Positions 1 through 31,440 of a DNA stretch of 64,000 bases are shown piece by piece. Within the stretch, counting starts at the first letter, position 1; each line of letters opens with the position of its first letter. A program made the position numbers and the translations under genes. Origin of the DNA: Struthio camelus (Eukaryota > Chordata > Aves > Struthioniformes > Struthionidae); contig NC_090964.1 in NCBI RefSeq assembly GCF_040807025.1, forward strand, positions 6,262,001-6,326,000, read 5' to 3'. The notes beneath the pieces were generated by a model that saw only the letters and a list, made by a program, of their open reading frames with translations, did no database searches and was not told the DNA's origin.

Positions 1-1809
1 GGCAGCTGGGACCCAGCCTCCCCCTTGTCCATTGTCCGTCGCCGCCGCGGGGGGGGGATCTTCCCGCACCCCCAGACCTCGCGTGGGAAGGGGGTCCCCA
101 TTGGCCCCTCTGCGTAACATGCTTCTCCTGCAGCCCCCTGCGATTGCAACCTGGGGGCCCCCCCCGGGCTTGAACATGGGACACCATTTCGGGCCCCTCG
201 AGGTGGCCAGCGGGACGCAAGGACCTGCCCGGTGCTCCTGACTGCCCCGTCCCAGTCGGTGCCCCCCGTCGCTACCCGTGCCTCAGTTTCCCCCTCTCCC
301 CCAAGAGCTGCTGCTTGGGGAAACGGGAAGGAGATGAAGCCGTGCCCCAGAGCAAGCACGCAGGCTGGAGGGGGACAGGGACACGCGGGGAGCCTCAAAG
401 CCTGGGCCCCGGCAGGACGGGGGCACGTTGTCCCCCCCGTGCCGCTGGCTGATGCCCCCGGGGCTGGAGGGGGGGTTTGGTGGAAGGAGCCGTGTCCCCC
501 CCCGCCGCGTCTCCGTGCCGGCTGGGCGCGGGGCTGGCAGACGCGCCGGGGTCTGAGCCGGGGCAGGTGTTTCCCACGCGCTCGGCGGCGGTGGCTGCTG
601 GGGTGCCGGCAGCTCCGGGGAGGGCAGGGAGCGGGTTCCCACAGGAGCTCAGGACCAACCTGGCTCCCTAGGGGGGCGGAAAAGAGCCGCCGGCGCCTTT
701 CCCACCGGCCCCCTCGGATGCCGACAGCCGCGGCGGCACCCAACCCCTCCCGCGGAGCTGGGTGCCGGGGAGAGCCGAGCCGCGCCGGGGACCATGAGGG
801 ACGCGCTGGGGGGGACCCTGCGGCCCGGCCCAGCCTGGGAGCAGGTACTGGGGTGGGAGGGGGGGGCCGCTCCTTGCAGCTGAGCCCAAATCCCTTGGGT
901 TTTGTCACCTGCTTTTTTTTTTTGGGGGGGGGGGGGTCCTGAGGGATTTGCACCGGCTCGGAGGGTGGATTTGGGACCCCTCCGCCGGCATCTCTGGGCT
1001 GTGACTGCCCCCCCGTGCATCCTTCCCCCCCGCCGCCGCCACCAAGCGATGCTAGGGGGCCCCTCGGGGGCAGCCAGCTGCCACCCTCTGCGCCGCCCGG
1101 CTGGGTTGGGCGCACGGCGGGGGCACCCGCGCATCCCCCGGGGCAGCTCGAGCCGGGTCGAGGCCAGGTGCGCCGGTGCCAGCTGCGCGGCCCCAGCTGC
1201 CTCCGACCGCGCGGGCTCCGAGCGCCGGGGGGGGGAGCGGCCGCGCGGCGCGGTGGGCACGGAGCCGCCGAGCCCCCGGCCGGTGCCGCTGCCAGGGCTC
1301 GGCCCCGGCGGTGAGGGGAAATCCCTGCGGCTTCGCTGCGCGCCGTGGCAGGGTGCCCGGCGATGCGGGGGAAGCACTCGGGCGAGCGATAGGCGGGCGG
1401 CGGGCCGGGCTGGTAGGAAGCGGGCAGGAAGCGATAGGGGTGCCGGTGGCCCCAGCCGGCCCCTCTCCTCCCCACCCGGCCAGGGCACGGCGCCGACACC
1501 GTCCGCGCTGCCATCCCGGGGGCTCTCTCGAAGCGGGGTGCAGGGCACAGTCGGGGACCGCCAGGGCTGCGGGAAGGAGAGAGGCGCGAGGTCCCTCCAG
1601 CTCATCCTTTCACCCTGGCCCGTCGCTCCCCCATGTCGGGGGGCACCCTGGACCACCCCCTGCTCCCAGCCGCCTTCGTCCCCGGCGCGGAGGGGAGCGC
1701 GGGGACGCGGGGGCTCTGGGAGGTGCGGGCTGGCCCTGGGGCCAGGGCTGGTGTCTGGATCTTCCCTAACTTAAGGATTTTTTATTTGATTTTTTTTCTC
1801 CTGCTCCAG
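1..1809 (+). other. E2F2: E2F2 intron 1, 3' part (CpG-rich)
   Basis: This is the non-coding sequence upstream of the first visible E2F2 exon. The exon at 1810 begins in phase 0 after a good acceptor (polypyrimidine run, AG at 1808-1809). The roughly 85 N-terminal residues that the family carries before this point are not found in any frame here, so exon 1 presumably lies upstream of the window. The stretch from about 1040 to 1740 is dense in CpG. A T11-G13 homopolymer pair sits at 913-936. The open frames here are compositional and show no family similarity. Confidence 0.6.
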
Positions 1810-1915
1810 GCCAAGCGGAAGCTGGATCTGGAGGGTCCCGGCCAGCCGTGCCACCCCGAGTTTCGCACGCCCAAGGGCAAGGGCAGGACCCTGGCCCAGG
1901 TCCCCAGCCCGAGGA
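1810..1915 (+). CDS. E2F2: E2F2 exon 2: cyclin A-binding motif
   Basis: This exon encodes AKRKLDLEG, the basic RxL-type segment that E2F1-3 use to dock cyclin A/CDK2. It is followed by EFRTPKGKG and a proline-containing spacer. The acceptor is AG at 1808-1809 after a T-rich tract, and the donor is GTAAG at 1916. The exon ends in phase 1: its single trailing A joins CT of exon 3 to give Thr. Confidence 0.9.
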
Positions 1916-3999
1916 GTAAGTGGTGCTGGGCTGAGATGGGGAGGAAAGCAGGTGGGGGGCTTGGGAGCCCCATTTCTCTCCCCTATAAAGCTGCTGGTCT
2001 CTGTGACATCCCCTCCAGCACTGCCCCACATGACCCAAACCGATCTGCTGTCTTTGGAGCTGTGAACACGGGAGCCGTGTCCAGTCCTTGGCCCTTCCTT
2101 TCTGGTGCTCATCAGGCTTTTTGAGCCAATTCAATTCCCTGAACTGCCAGAAAACTCCCTGGGTGTTTTTATTTCTGAGGTTTGTGAGAGCTTTGATTGT
2201 CCCTGTGCAACCAGCCTCACGTCCCAGCTGCAGCACCGGCCTCCCCAACCCAACCCGGCAGGTCACCTCCGTCCCACGGCCCAGGCTGAAGCAGGGGGTT
2301 GGGGGCGTCTCTCGTTTCCCTGCAGCTCCCAAGTCCCCCGGCGAGAAGACGCGCTACGACACCTCGCTGGGGCTGCTCACCAAGAAGTTCATCCACCTGC
2401 TCAGCGAGTCGGCCGACGGCGTCCTGGACCTCAACCGCGCCGCCGAGGTGCTCGAAGTGCAGAAACGGCGCATCTACGACATCACCAACGTGCTGGAGGG
2501 CATCCAGCTCATCCGCAAGAAGTCCAAGAACCACATCCAGTGGATGTAGGTGATGCCAGTGGGGAACGGGGAGAGCTGGAGGGGGTAAAGGGTCATCCAT
2601 GGGGAGAACTGGCTCCCAGGGGTGGTTGGCAAGTGGCAAGCGGGAAAGGATGGGGATAGGTGGCTTGGGGACACAGGGTGTCCCAGTGAGACTTGGTGAT
2701 GGATGGGGAGAGCCAGATCTCTCCCTGCGGAGGTTGACGGCTCCTCAGACCCGTCTCCGCTGTGCAGGGGGACAGGGATCTTTGAGGACACGTCGGTGAC
2801 GGTGAAGCAGCAGGTGCTGCGTGATGAGCTGGCCGAGCTGGCCAAGACGGAGAGGACACTGGACCAGCTCCTCCAGGACTGCGCTCTGCAGCTAAAGCAG
2901 CTCACGGATGACGAAGCCAACCAGAGATATCCTTGTCGGGAGAAAGCCACGTGCAGTGGTGTGGGCTTGGGCGCAGGGTCTTGGGTGCCCCTCGCCTTCC
3001 CTGTCCCGGGCTGGGGAGGACGTTTGGAGCCCGGGATTCGGTAGCAGCATTGCTGGGCTGGGGGGGAATTGAGGCGTCTCCCTTGCAGCATCGCTTTTTC
3101 CTATACTTCCTCCTCGTCCACGCTGGCGTACGTCACCTACCAGGACCTCCGCGCCATCAGCAACTTCCAGGAGCAGACGGTGATCGCCGTGAAGGCTCCC
3201 CCGGAGACGCGGCTGGAGGTGCCGGACTTCAGCGAGGTGCGCGGGGGCTGGCAGCGGGGCAGGGGGTGGCGGGGCCAGCGCTCGGTGCGCCAGGCGCTGT
3301 ACACCCACCCACCCCGGAGCGGCTGAACGCCTTCATCTGGGGCATCTCGGGGGTGAGCCCCAGGCTGGTCCTTCCTCAGCATCCTGGGAGGGCTTGGGAG
3401 TCTCTGTGTGTCCCCTGGGGCTGTTTGACCCTTTAGGGGCCGTGGGAGCGGGGAGGTGTCCCGCGTGGCCCGAGAGGCACCCTGAGCCCTCCTCTCGCCC
3501 CGGCCAGGACAACCTGCAGCTCCATCTGAGGAGCACCAACGGCCCCATCGAGGTATACCTGTGCCCGGAGGAGATCCCGGAGGACAGCCCTGCCAAGGAC
3601 ACCACCGGCTCCTCCACCACGTCCCTGCGGGACCGCCCCACCGCCACCCCCTCGCCGGAGAAAGGTGCCGCGGGGGCGATGCCGGCGCGGGGGGCTGCGG
3701 GGTGGGTTGTCGCCGTGGGTGCCCCCAACTCACCCCGGTCTCTGCCTCTCGCCACCCCAGCGGAGCCCCCCCGGCCGGCGCTGGTGGAGGTGGAGGAAGG
3801 GCTGCTGGGCTCGCCCCAGCACCTCCTGCAGCAGACGGAGGACCAGCTGCCCTGCGCCCCGTCCTACCTCGACTCGGGGCCCTTCATCGCCTTCTCGCCG
3901 CCCCTCGACCAGGACGACTACCTCTGGGGGCTGGAGGGCGACGAGGGCGTCAGCGACCTCTTCGAGGCCTACGACTTGGGCGACCTGCTGAAGAACTGA
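1810..3999 (+). CDS. E2F2: Transcription factor E2F2 (5' partial, exons 2-7)
   Basis: E2F2 binds DNA with a DP partner in the nucleus and activates G1/S genes until held by RB-family proteins. Exons: 1810-1915, 2326-2545, 2768-2926, 3122-3236, 3508-3664, 3761-3999. They total 996 nt, 331 residues plus TGA. In order they carry the cyclin A-binding motif (AKRKLDLEG), the winged-helix DNA-binding domain with [13 protein letters not shown], a leucine-rich dimerisation segment, the marked box ([19 protein letters not shown]) and the C-terminal pocket-protein-binding motif (DYLWGLEG...SDLF). The match to human E2F2, recalled from memory at 437 aa, is close throughout. The first exon of about 85 codons is missing upstream. 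Intron 4 is a U12-type AT-AC intron. Intron 6 (96 nt) is in frame and stop-free, so an unspliced reading also stays open. E2F1 and E2F3 are less likely because of the C-terminal sequence and the ASAP3-TCEA3 neighbourhood. Confidence 0.95.
2326..2545 (+). CDS. E2F2: E2F2 exon 3: winged-helix DNA-binding domain
   Basis: This exon encodes [18 protein letters not shown] through [16 protein letters not shown]. It is the E2F winged helix, including the RRxYD recognition motif that contacts the TTTSSCGC site. The sequence is almost identical to the other E2F1-3 domains. The donor GTAGGT at 2546 leaves AT, which joins G of exon 4 to give Met where human has Val. Confidence 0.95.
2768..2926 (+). CDS. 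E2F2: E2F2 exon 4: leucine-rich dimerisation segment
   Basis: The exon starts with a Gly-Thr-Gly-Ile-Phe-Glu-Asp stretch and continues as a leucine-rich helix ([20 protein letters not shown]), the DP heterodimerisation region. It ends with AG in phase 2, directly before the U12-type donor ATATCCTT at 2927. The missing base comes from the G at 3122 and restores Arg. Confidence 0.93.
2927..3121 (+). other. E2F2: U12-type AT-AC intron in E2F2 (intron 4)
   Basis: This intron of 195 nt begins ATATCCTT (2927-2934), the U12 5' splice-site consensus, and ends in AC (3120-3121). A branch-like TTCCTATAC lies at 3098-3106 (7 of 9 positions fit TTCCTTRAY), with its A 17 nt before exon 5. Splicing here gives Arg-Leu-Ala-Tyr-Val, matching the family. 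A conventional AG at 3087-3088 would add 11 residues in frame ([11 protein letters not shown]-like) that E2F2 lacks. AT-AC introns at this position are established for E2F genes. Confidence 0.88.
3122..3664 (+). CDS. E2F2: E2F2 exons 5-6: marked box
   Basis: Exons 3122-3236 and 3508-3664 encode the marked box. The motifs are [30 protein letters not shown] and [11 protein letters not shown]. This region supports DP dimerisation and partner-specific contacts. The first exon ends in phase 0 (GAG, then GTGCGC). The second ends AAA G before GTGCCG and continues into exon 7 in phase 1. The end of exon 6 is Ser/Thr/Pro-rich ([19 protein letters not shown]) and poorly conserved, as expected for the spacer before the activation domain. 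Confidence 0.93.
3761..3999 (+). CDS. E2F2: E2F2 exon 7: transactivation and RB-binding domain
   Basis: The terminal coding exon encodes [31 protein letters not shown] and [15 protein letters not shown]. The acidic DYxxG...DLF motif is the pocket-protein contact of E2F1-3. The stop TGA is at 3997-3999. The intron before it (3665-3760, 96 nt) has GT and AG ends but no in-frame stop. Confidence 0.95.
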
Positions 4000-5082
4000 C
4001 CGTCCTCTCCCCGTCGCCTGCCTCCTCTTCCCGGCCCCCGCTATGGTGCTAACGGTCTCTGCGTGCCTTCGGCCTCTCCCCTCCCTTGGTCTCCTCGGTG
4101 CGGTGAAGGACCCCGAAGGTTAAACCGCCTTTAGGGATGTTTTAACCCCGGCAAACCGGGGTTTCTTGCCTGGCCAGGCGGCGCCGCGGTCGGGCGAAGA
4201 TGATCCGGCTGCGCGTCGGCGAAGGGTGCTCGGCTGCCCCGTCCACTCGTGTGCTGAAAGCGGGGGGTCTCTGCGGGGGGCAGGCGGGAGAGCGCTGCGC
4301 CGCATGGCCTTTTGCGGGAGAAGGGAGGCGAGTCGGCAGGGCCGGGGGATGGGTTTGGGGGATGCTGGGCTTTCCCAGGGTGGTGGACGGGGGACGTCTT
4401 TTATGAGGAATGGGTCTGAGGGGCTTTGGGCTGGCTGCGGGTAGTTGCGTGCTGCTCCTCAGAGCCGAGGCGCCCAGGCTGTCTGTCACCCTCGGTGGCC
4501 TTTCGTCTCTCTTCTGCCTGTTTGTCCCTGAGGGGCTTTGGGTGCTGGCTTTGGCCCCTCGCTGGGCTGCGGGGGCACCTGGGGGAGACGTAGGCTCCCG
4601 TGAAAGGATCCAGTCAGATCCCATCCGATCACTGGCTATAAAAAAAAAAAATCAAGCAAAACCCCCCAAAACGAGGGCGTCTTGGTGGTGCCCTGGGGCT
4701 GCTGGCAGACTGGGGTGCGCTTGGGTGCAACGAGGTTTCGGGGTGCCCGTTCCCCCAGGCCGTACGGGAACCTGCGCCTGGAGGGGCTGCTTGTCGTGAT
4801 GGGGCTCTCGTCCCGAGGTCCTTCCCTGTGCTCCCCAGTTAGGCCCGTTCTTTAAGGTCAGGACTGGTTGTTTTGGGTCATTTTGAGCAAGACCCGTACG
4901 GATCATGTACATGTTGAGCTCTGTGATTTCTCATTCCCTGCTCGGTCCCGACCCTTCTCCCACGGTCCCGTGAGGAGGGACAGCTCGGCACTTCTCGCCT
5001 CCGGCAGTTCCCCTGGGTTTCGGCTGATCAGAGCTGATTTTTTTTCCCCCAAAGTAGCTGCAGTAGCCTTACAAAAAAAAAA

Positions 5083-5088
5083 AATAAA
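5083..5088 (+). terminator. E2F2: Possible proximal E2F2 poly(A) signal
   Basis: An AATAAA follows a run of A residues about 1.1 kb after the stop codon. A similar motif is at 5811-5816. Either could produce a shorter 3' UTR, but the downstream G/T-rich element is weaker than at the distal signal. Confidence 0.3.
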
Positions 5089-6245
5089 GTCAACAAAGAT
5101 GAAGCCACCTCTGGTTAGAGAGAGAAGGAAGCTCAAGCATGAACGTTTTACCTAAGACCCCTCGGTGATGTACCTAGAAAGAGCAGCTCGGGAACCCCCT
5201 TGCCGGGATGTTGAGCATTCGCTGCAGTATATTTTAGGAGGACGCGGCCCCGCTGCCTTCGGTCTGTGCCAGTTCACTTCCGTGTCTTAAAGCTATTTGT
5301 ACTGGGGATATTTAAACTGGAGCTGGGGAGGAGGGATGGTATTTGTAACTTTGGTAAATCATCTCTCTGGCTTGAAAACAGGAGGGAAGGGTTTCTGGCT
5401 GCTCCTCGGCTCGCCCTGCCATCTGGGGGGTGGTGACATGGCCTGGCCGTGCTGGGACCCAAGGGGACGTGAGCAGCGTTGCTGGTGCCGGCTTGGCGGG
5501 AGCTGCGGGGGTGACGGGATTTGGGAGAGGCGGAAGCTGGATGTGACCTTGGGGGCTGTGTTCTCCGCCTGCCGCGGGTCTAATCCGGAGCATCACCCGC
5601 AGAGAGGGGCTCCGGGAAGCATTAGTGTGGGCCGGCCGTCGTGGCGGAGGAGAGCTCCCCCCCGGCCCCATCCCCTTCTCCCCCTCCCCAAATCCCCCCT
5701 CACTGGGTCCTGCATGCGCTGGGCATCTCCGAGCTGCAAACCGCCCCCATGGGGGGCTGCCCCAGGCAGAGCAGCATGTTCCCTTCACTTGGATGGACTT
5801 CTCCCAGCAAAATAAAAATAAGCTTTTCCTTTATTTTACTCCTTTTCGCCCTCCTCGCGGCGGGTGGTTGCGCAGGCTGGAGCACGGCCGGGCAGCCGGC
5901 AGCCCACTCCCCGCGGGGATCGATTCTGGCCTGGCTCCACAAGCCGGGCTTTCCCGCTGGATCCCAGGCACCGGTCTGGATACAGCCGCTCAGGTTTTAG
6001 TCTTAGTCTTACCAAGGTGGGTGCTGCAAGGCTTTTCCAGCTGGGGACGGCATGCTGCAGCGAGGGAACGCCAGCGCCACGCTCGCTGCCGCAGGTGAGC
6101 TGAGCTGGTCCCTTGCGGAGACAGAAGCCCCCCGAGAAGTCCCTGCCGTCACCTTGCGCCTTGGAGCCCTTTCCCTTTGGATTTGCTATGAAATCGGTCC
6201 GAGAGGGGTTGCTTTCTCCAGGCTTTTAGTTCTGCCCTTGTAAAA

Positions 6246-6264
6246 TGTACATAATTATTGCACT
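6246..6264 (+). promoter_or_regulatory. E2F2: Pumilio element beside miR-130/301 seed site in E2F2 3' UTR
   Basis: TGTACATA (6246-6253) fits the Pumilio consensus TGTANATA. Four bases later, TTGCACT (6258-6264) is complementary to the seed of the miR-130/301/454 family. Both lie in the AT-rich distal 3' UTR, about 200 nt before the poly(A) signal. Confidence 0.5.
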
Positions 6265-6463
6265 GTATTTATATGGGTCCCACCTTTTGACACTGTGGTG
6301 TTGAGGGTTTGTTTGGTATTTTGGTTTTCAAGTGAGTGTATTTAAGTTGTCCTCCCTAGAGTTTGTTCTCCTGCAGTTTGGCTTGGACTTGTGGGTGAGA
6401 ATGTGTTTTATTGTGAGAAACTTGTGGCACTTGATGTTTTCTGCCCAGGAGGGGATGAAATGA

Positions 6464-6469
6464 AATAAA
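6464..6469 (+). terminator. E2F2: E2F2 distal poly(A) signal
   Basis: A canonical AATAAA is followed within 40 nt by a G/T-rich stretch ending GGTTGTTTTCC. It closes the AT-rich 3' UTR segment. Confidence 0.75.
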
Positions 6470-6490
6470 ACTTTTCGAGTTGGAGGGGGT

Positions 6491-9280
6491 TGTTTTCCTC
6501 TAAGAAACAAAAAGCTCATGCTGTCTGTGGGTTTTTCGGGGGGGGGGGCAGAGGGAGGTGCTGGGCTGGTTTCGCTCCTGTGCGTGAAGACACACTCCTT
6601 GGGTCTAAAACGGCGAGTGTGGGAAAAGCCTCGGGGCAGAGAGGCTGGGGTCTCCGCAGGGCGCCGGGGGCCGAGCCGGGCTCACACGCCTATGCTTTAG
6701 GGCAGGGTTTGGAGGCTGGAGAGCGAGAGACCTCTTTGGTGCCGTGCCCGAGGAGGGTCCTTCTGCCGGGTGCTGCCTCAGCAGTGCCGGACCCTCCCTA
6801 TGCTTTGCAGCACCCAGCGCCCGTGACATCCCGTGGTAGCCGGTGACATCCCAGGTACCCAGTGACATCCTGCGGTACCTGGTGATGCCCCGTGGTACCC
6901 AGTGCCGTGGCTGCCACCCCAGTATTGCTCGTCTGATGGTATCTGGCTGGGTGGAAGAGGAGGAGGAAAGGCCAGGGCCAGGTAAGCCGAGTGAGAGGCG
7001 CAGAGTGATGGGGCAGGGGCCTGTCCCCTGTCCCCCGAGGGGCTGTGGGTCCCAGAGCAGCTCGGAGGGGGTGGGATGGAGGTGCCACCGGCCCGGCTGG
7101 CAGTCCCCACGCTGGCCAGGAGGTGGCAGGGCCACCCTAAGAAAGACAGCCCGTGCCCCAGCCCCTGCTCCTGCCTGGAGGGACCCTCTCTTGGCCCGGG
7201 GCAGGGAGGAGAGAAGGTTTGGGGGGGCTCTCCCCCGCCGCGAGGTGGGAGCTGCAGGGGTAGGGTGGGCTTTGAGACCCCACCCCGCTGCAGCAGGTCT
7301 GCCGTGGGCTGCCCCTACAGGTGCTTTGCTGGGGCCAGGCCCCCTCGTTGCCCCAAGGAGTCTCTTGAGGTGCCTGGTGGGGGGGGCTCACACAGTGCCA
7401 GCCCTGCTGGGACCCTTCAGGAATCCCCCAATTCCTCCCGTTCCCCTCCAACACCACCCAGGTAAATATAGCTATGAAGCATCAGAGGATGACGAGGGGC
7501 AGCGACAGTTTATTTTGCTTGTATGTCCTTCCCATGCTGTGACGCGACGTGGCCAGATGCCCCTTTTTTCCGTCTGGGGCAGCTTCTTGCTCTACATCCC
7601 CTTTCCCTCCTTGCTGTTCCCAGATCAATGGCCTGGGTGGACGCTTTGCACCGGCCTGCGCCCCTTCCCCGTTTCCCAGCCCCAAGGCCTGTGTCAGGTC
7701 TCAGGAAGCCACTGGCTCAGGAAGATCCATGAGGGACCTCGCATGGTGGGTCCACCCTGGCCCTCCCCGAACCGGAGACATGAGCCAGGGCACCCCAGCG
7801 CTCGCTGGGGCTTAGCAAGGTATTTCTTCCTGATGGCCAGGTGTATTTTGTCTCCGTGAGCTGCTGGCTGGGAGCACTACACTCCGGGTGAAGCAAGGGA
7901 AAGGAACCGTCGGGTTGCAGATGAGCGGTTTAGGGGGTCCGCACGCTCCGGCGGCGCTGACTTTGGCTGGAGGCTTGGCCCGGCTCTGTCTAGTTGGACG
8001 CAAACCTGCATTTTCCTGGCCTCTTCTCCAGGCAAGAAGAAAAAGAAGGGAGGAAAAGGAGATGGTGGAAAGGGAATTGGGAGTTTGGCACCCTTGATCC
8101 GTCACGCCTTTGCTGCTGCGGCGGGACCCCGTGCGAGGGCTGCCTGCCGCAGGGGACAGGAGCAAGGGGCACGGGTGGCTCTCGTGCCTGCGTTGTGCTC
8201 TCGTGGGAAACCGGCCTCTACGAGCAGGGATGAGATGCCAGAGGGACGGGGGCCTTCCCTCCCGTTCTCTGCAACTTTGTCCCCAGCTCCGTCCCCACTG
8301 CGGGACATGCTCGGCCTTTCCCTGGCCTCACTGCCTGCTGTGGGACTCTTCGCGCTCCCCCATCCTCCGGGAGCTGCAAATCGTCAGGCAAAGGGGATCC
8401 AAAATCCAGCCCTTCCCACCAGGCCGGGGTTCGCCCTGCAAGGGTCAGGCGGCTGCAGTGAGCGGGACGATGAAATCCCTGTTTTCTCTCGCTGCAGAAG
8501 AGCAAAGAGCTCCGGGGAATCACTCCCTGCCTCTTGCCAGAAGAGCTCTGGAGAATCTCCCCGCAGAGACATGAACCTGGCCTCCATCTCTGCTTCTCTT
8601 TCCTGTTATTTGCAATCAGCTCTTTCTTCTCCTTTTTCCTTCTTCTAGAAACCTCCCTTTTGTTATTCCTAATCCTTCCTAAATGTCACTTCTCTTTGGG
8701 GCTTTTTGGAGCGAAGCTGTGGTGTAGCATGGGAAACGCAGGGCAGGGTACCGCGCTGGGTTTGACCCTCCGCGGGTGCCCTGCAATGCCGGTCGAGGGG
8801 CAGTGTGCGACATTTCCCCTGAGCAGAGCCGATGCCCGCTTCTCTCCCGGCAAGAAGACAGGATGAGGTCGCTTGCAGTTAAACTAGGGCTTTGGTAGGC
8901 TGGATTTGACTCTAAGCCCCTCCGCAGATTACTTGAGTGCCCAAGCTGACCTTTTGGTGCAACCTTGGTCCTACTCCATCCCTGCTGGTCTCGAGCTCCA
9001 GGCTGTGGCCAAAGGGACCGGTGGCCACCACGTCCCCTGTCGCGCTGGACAGGCCCACGCACTGCCCTTTCCACCTGGTGCATTGCCACCCATTTCCAGG
9101 GCACCGCTTGCCCGGTGGGTGCCAGATCCCATGAGGGATTTGGGGCATCAGGGTGCCACCGTCAGGCACCAGCAGACCCTGTGGACGGCAGAGCAGGGCT
9201 CTGGTCGTGGCTCAGGGAGCCCCAGGACCCGCCGGAGCGAGAGGTGACTGCGGTGGGGCTGAAGGGTTTTGTCTTCCTCG
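6491..9280. other. Intergenic region between E2F2 and ASAP3
   Basis: No coding exon, RNA gene or recognisable transposon was found. The open frames here are GC-driven and lack family similarity. It contains a G-run near 6540 and a short 20-bp tandem repeat (6821-6910). Confidence 0.5.
6821..6910. repeat. 20-bp tandem repeat, about four copies
   Basis: The core GGTGACATCCC...GGTACC recurs with a 20-bp step near 6821, 6841, 6860, 6880 and 6900. Copies are imperfect, the last two most so. Confidence 0.7.
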
Positions 9281-9720
9281 CTGCTCTGCCCCCTCCCCAG
9301 CCCGGGCGGAGGCCGGAGGGGCCCCCCGCACCTCGCCGCTGCCGGGGCTCCCGGTGCACCGGGCCGGCCCCGGGGAGGGGGAAGGGGCCGGGCAGCGCTT
9401 CGCCTTTAACGGGCCGGCGGCCAAGCGGCGGGGCCGGCCCACGTGACGGCGGCGGGGAGGGAGCGAGCGAGCGGGCGGGCAGAGGGAGAAACTCCCCGGC
9501 GCAGCCCAGCGGGCCTGCCGCGCTGCGGGCATGGGGCGCTGAGCGGCACCGGAACCGGCACCGCACCGCACCGGCACGCCGAGCCGAGCCGAGCCGTCCC
9601 GTCCCGTCCCGTCGGCAGCGCCCGCCCGCCCGGCGCCCCCCCAGCTCGCAGCCCCCGGGGCAGCTCCGGGCGGCGCCGCCGGTGCGTCCCGGCGGCAGCT
9701 CCCTCGGCGGCGGCCGCATC
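9280..9720 (+). promoter_or_regulatory. ASAP3: ASAP3 CpG-island promoter and 5' UTR
   Basis: This is very GC- and CpG-dense sequence directly before the ASAP3 start codon, without a TATA box. An E-box CACGTGAC at 9440-9447 overlaps TGACG (9444-9448), giving a USF/bHLH-Zip site fused to a CRE half-site. Several CCGCCC/GGGCGG-like and purine-rich elements surround it. The transcription start is not determined; the layout suggests a dispersed CpG-island promoter. Confidence 0.6.

Positions 9721-31440
<21,720 letters not shown>

Larger units (their letters stand above)
4000..6490 (+). other. E2F2: E2F2 3' UTR
   Basis: About 2.5 kb of non-coding sequence runs from the stop codon to the distal poly(A) signal at 6464. 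The last 300 bases are AT-rich and T-rich, unlike the surrounding GC-rich DNA, which fits a conserved 3' UTR end. Two earlier AATAAA motifs, at 5083-5088 and 5811-5816, could give shorter isoforms. From memory, human E2F2 also has a 3' UTR of several kilobases. Confidence 0.7.

Noticed and set aside
3087-3088. AG acceptor for E2F2 exon 5
   Set aside because: It would insert 11 residues absent from the E2F family. The AC end at 3120-3121 with the U12 donor reproduces the conserved protein exactly. Kept only as a possible alternative.
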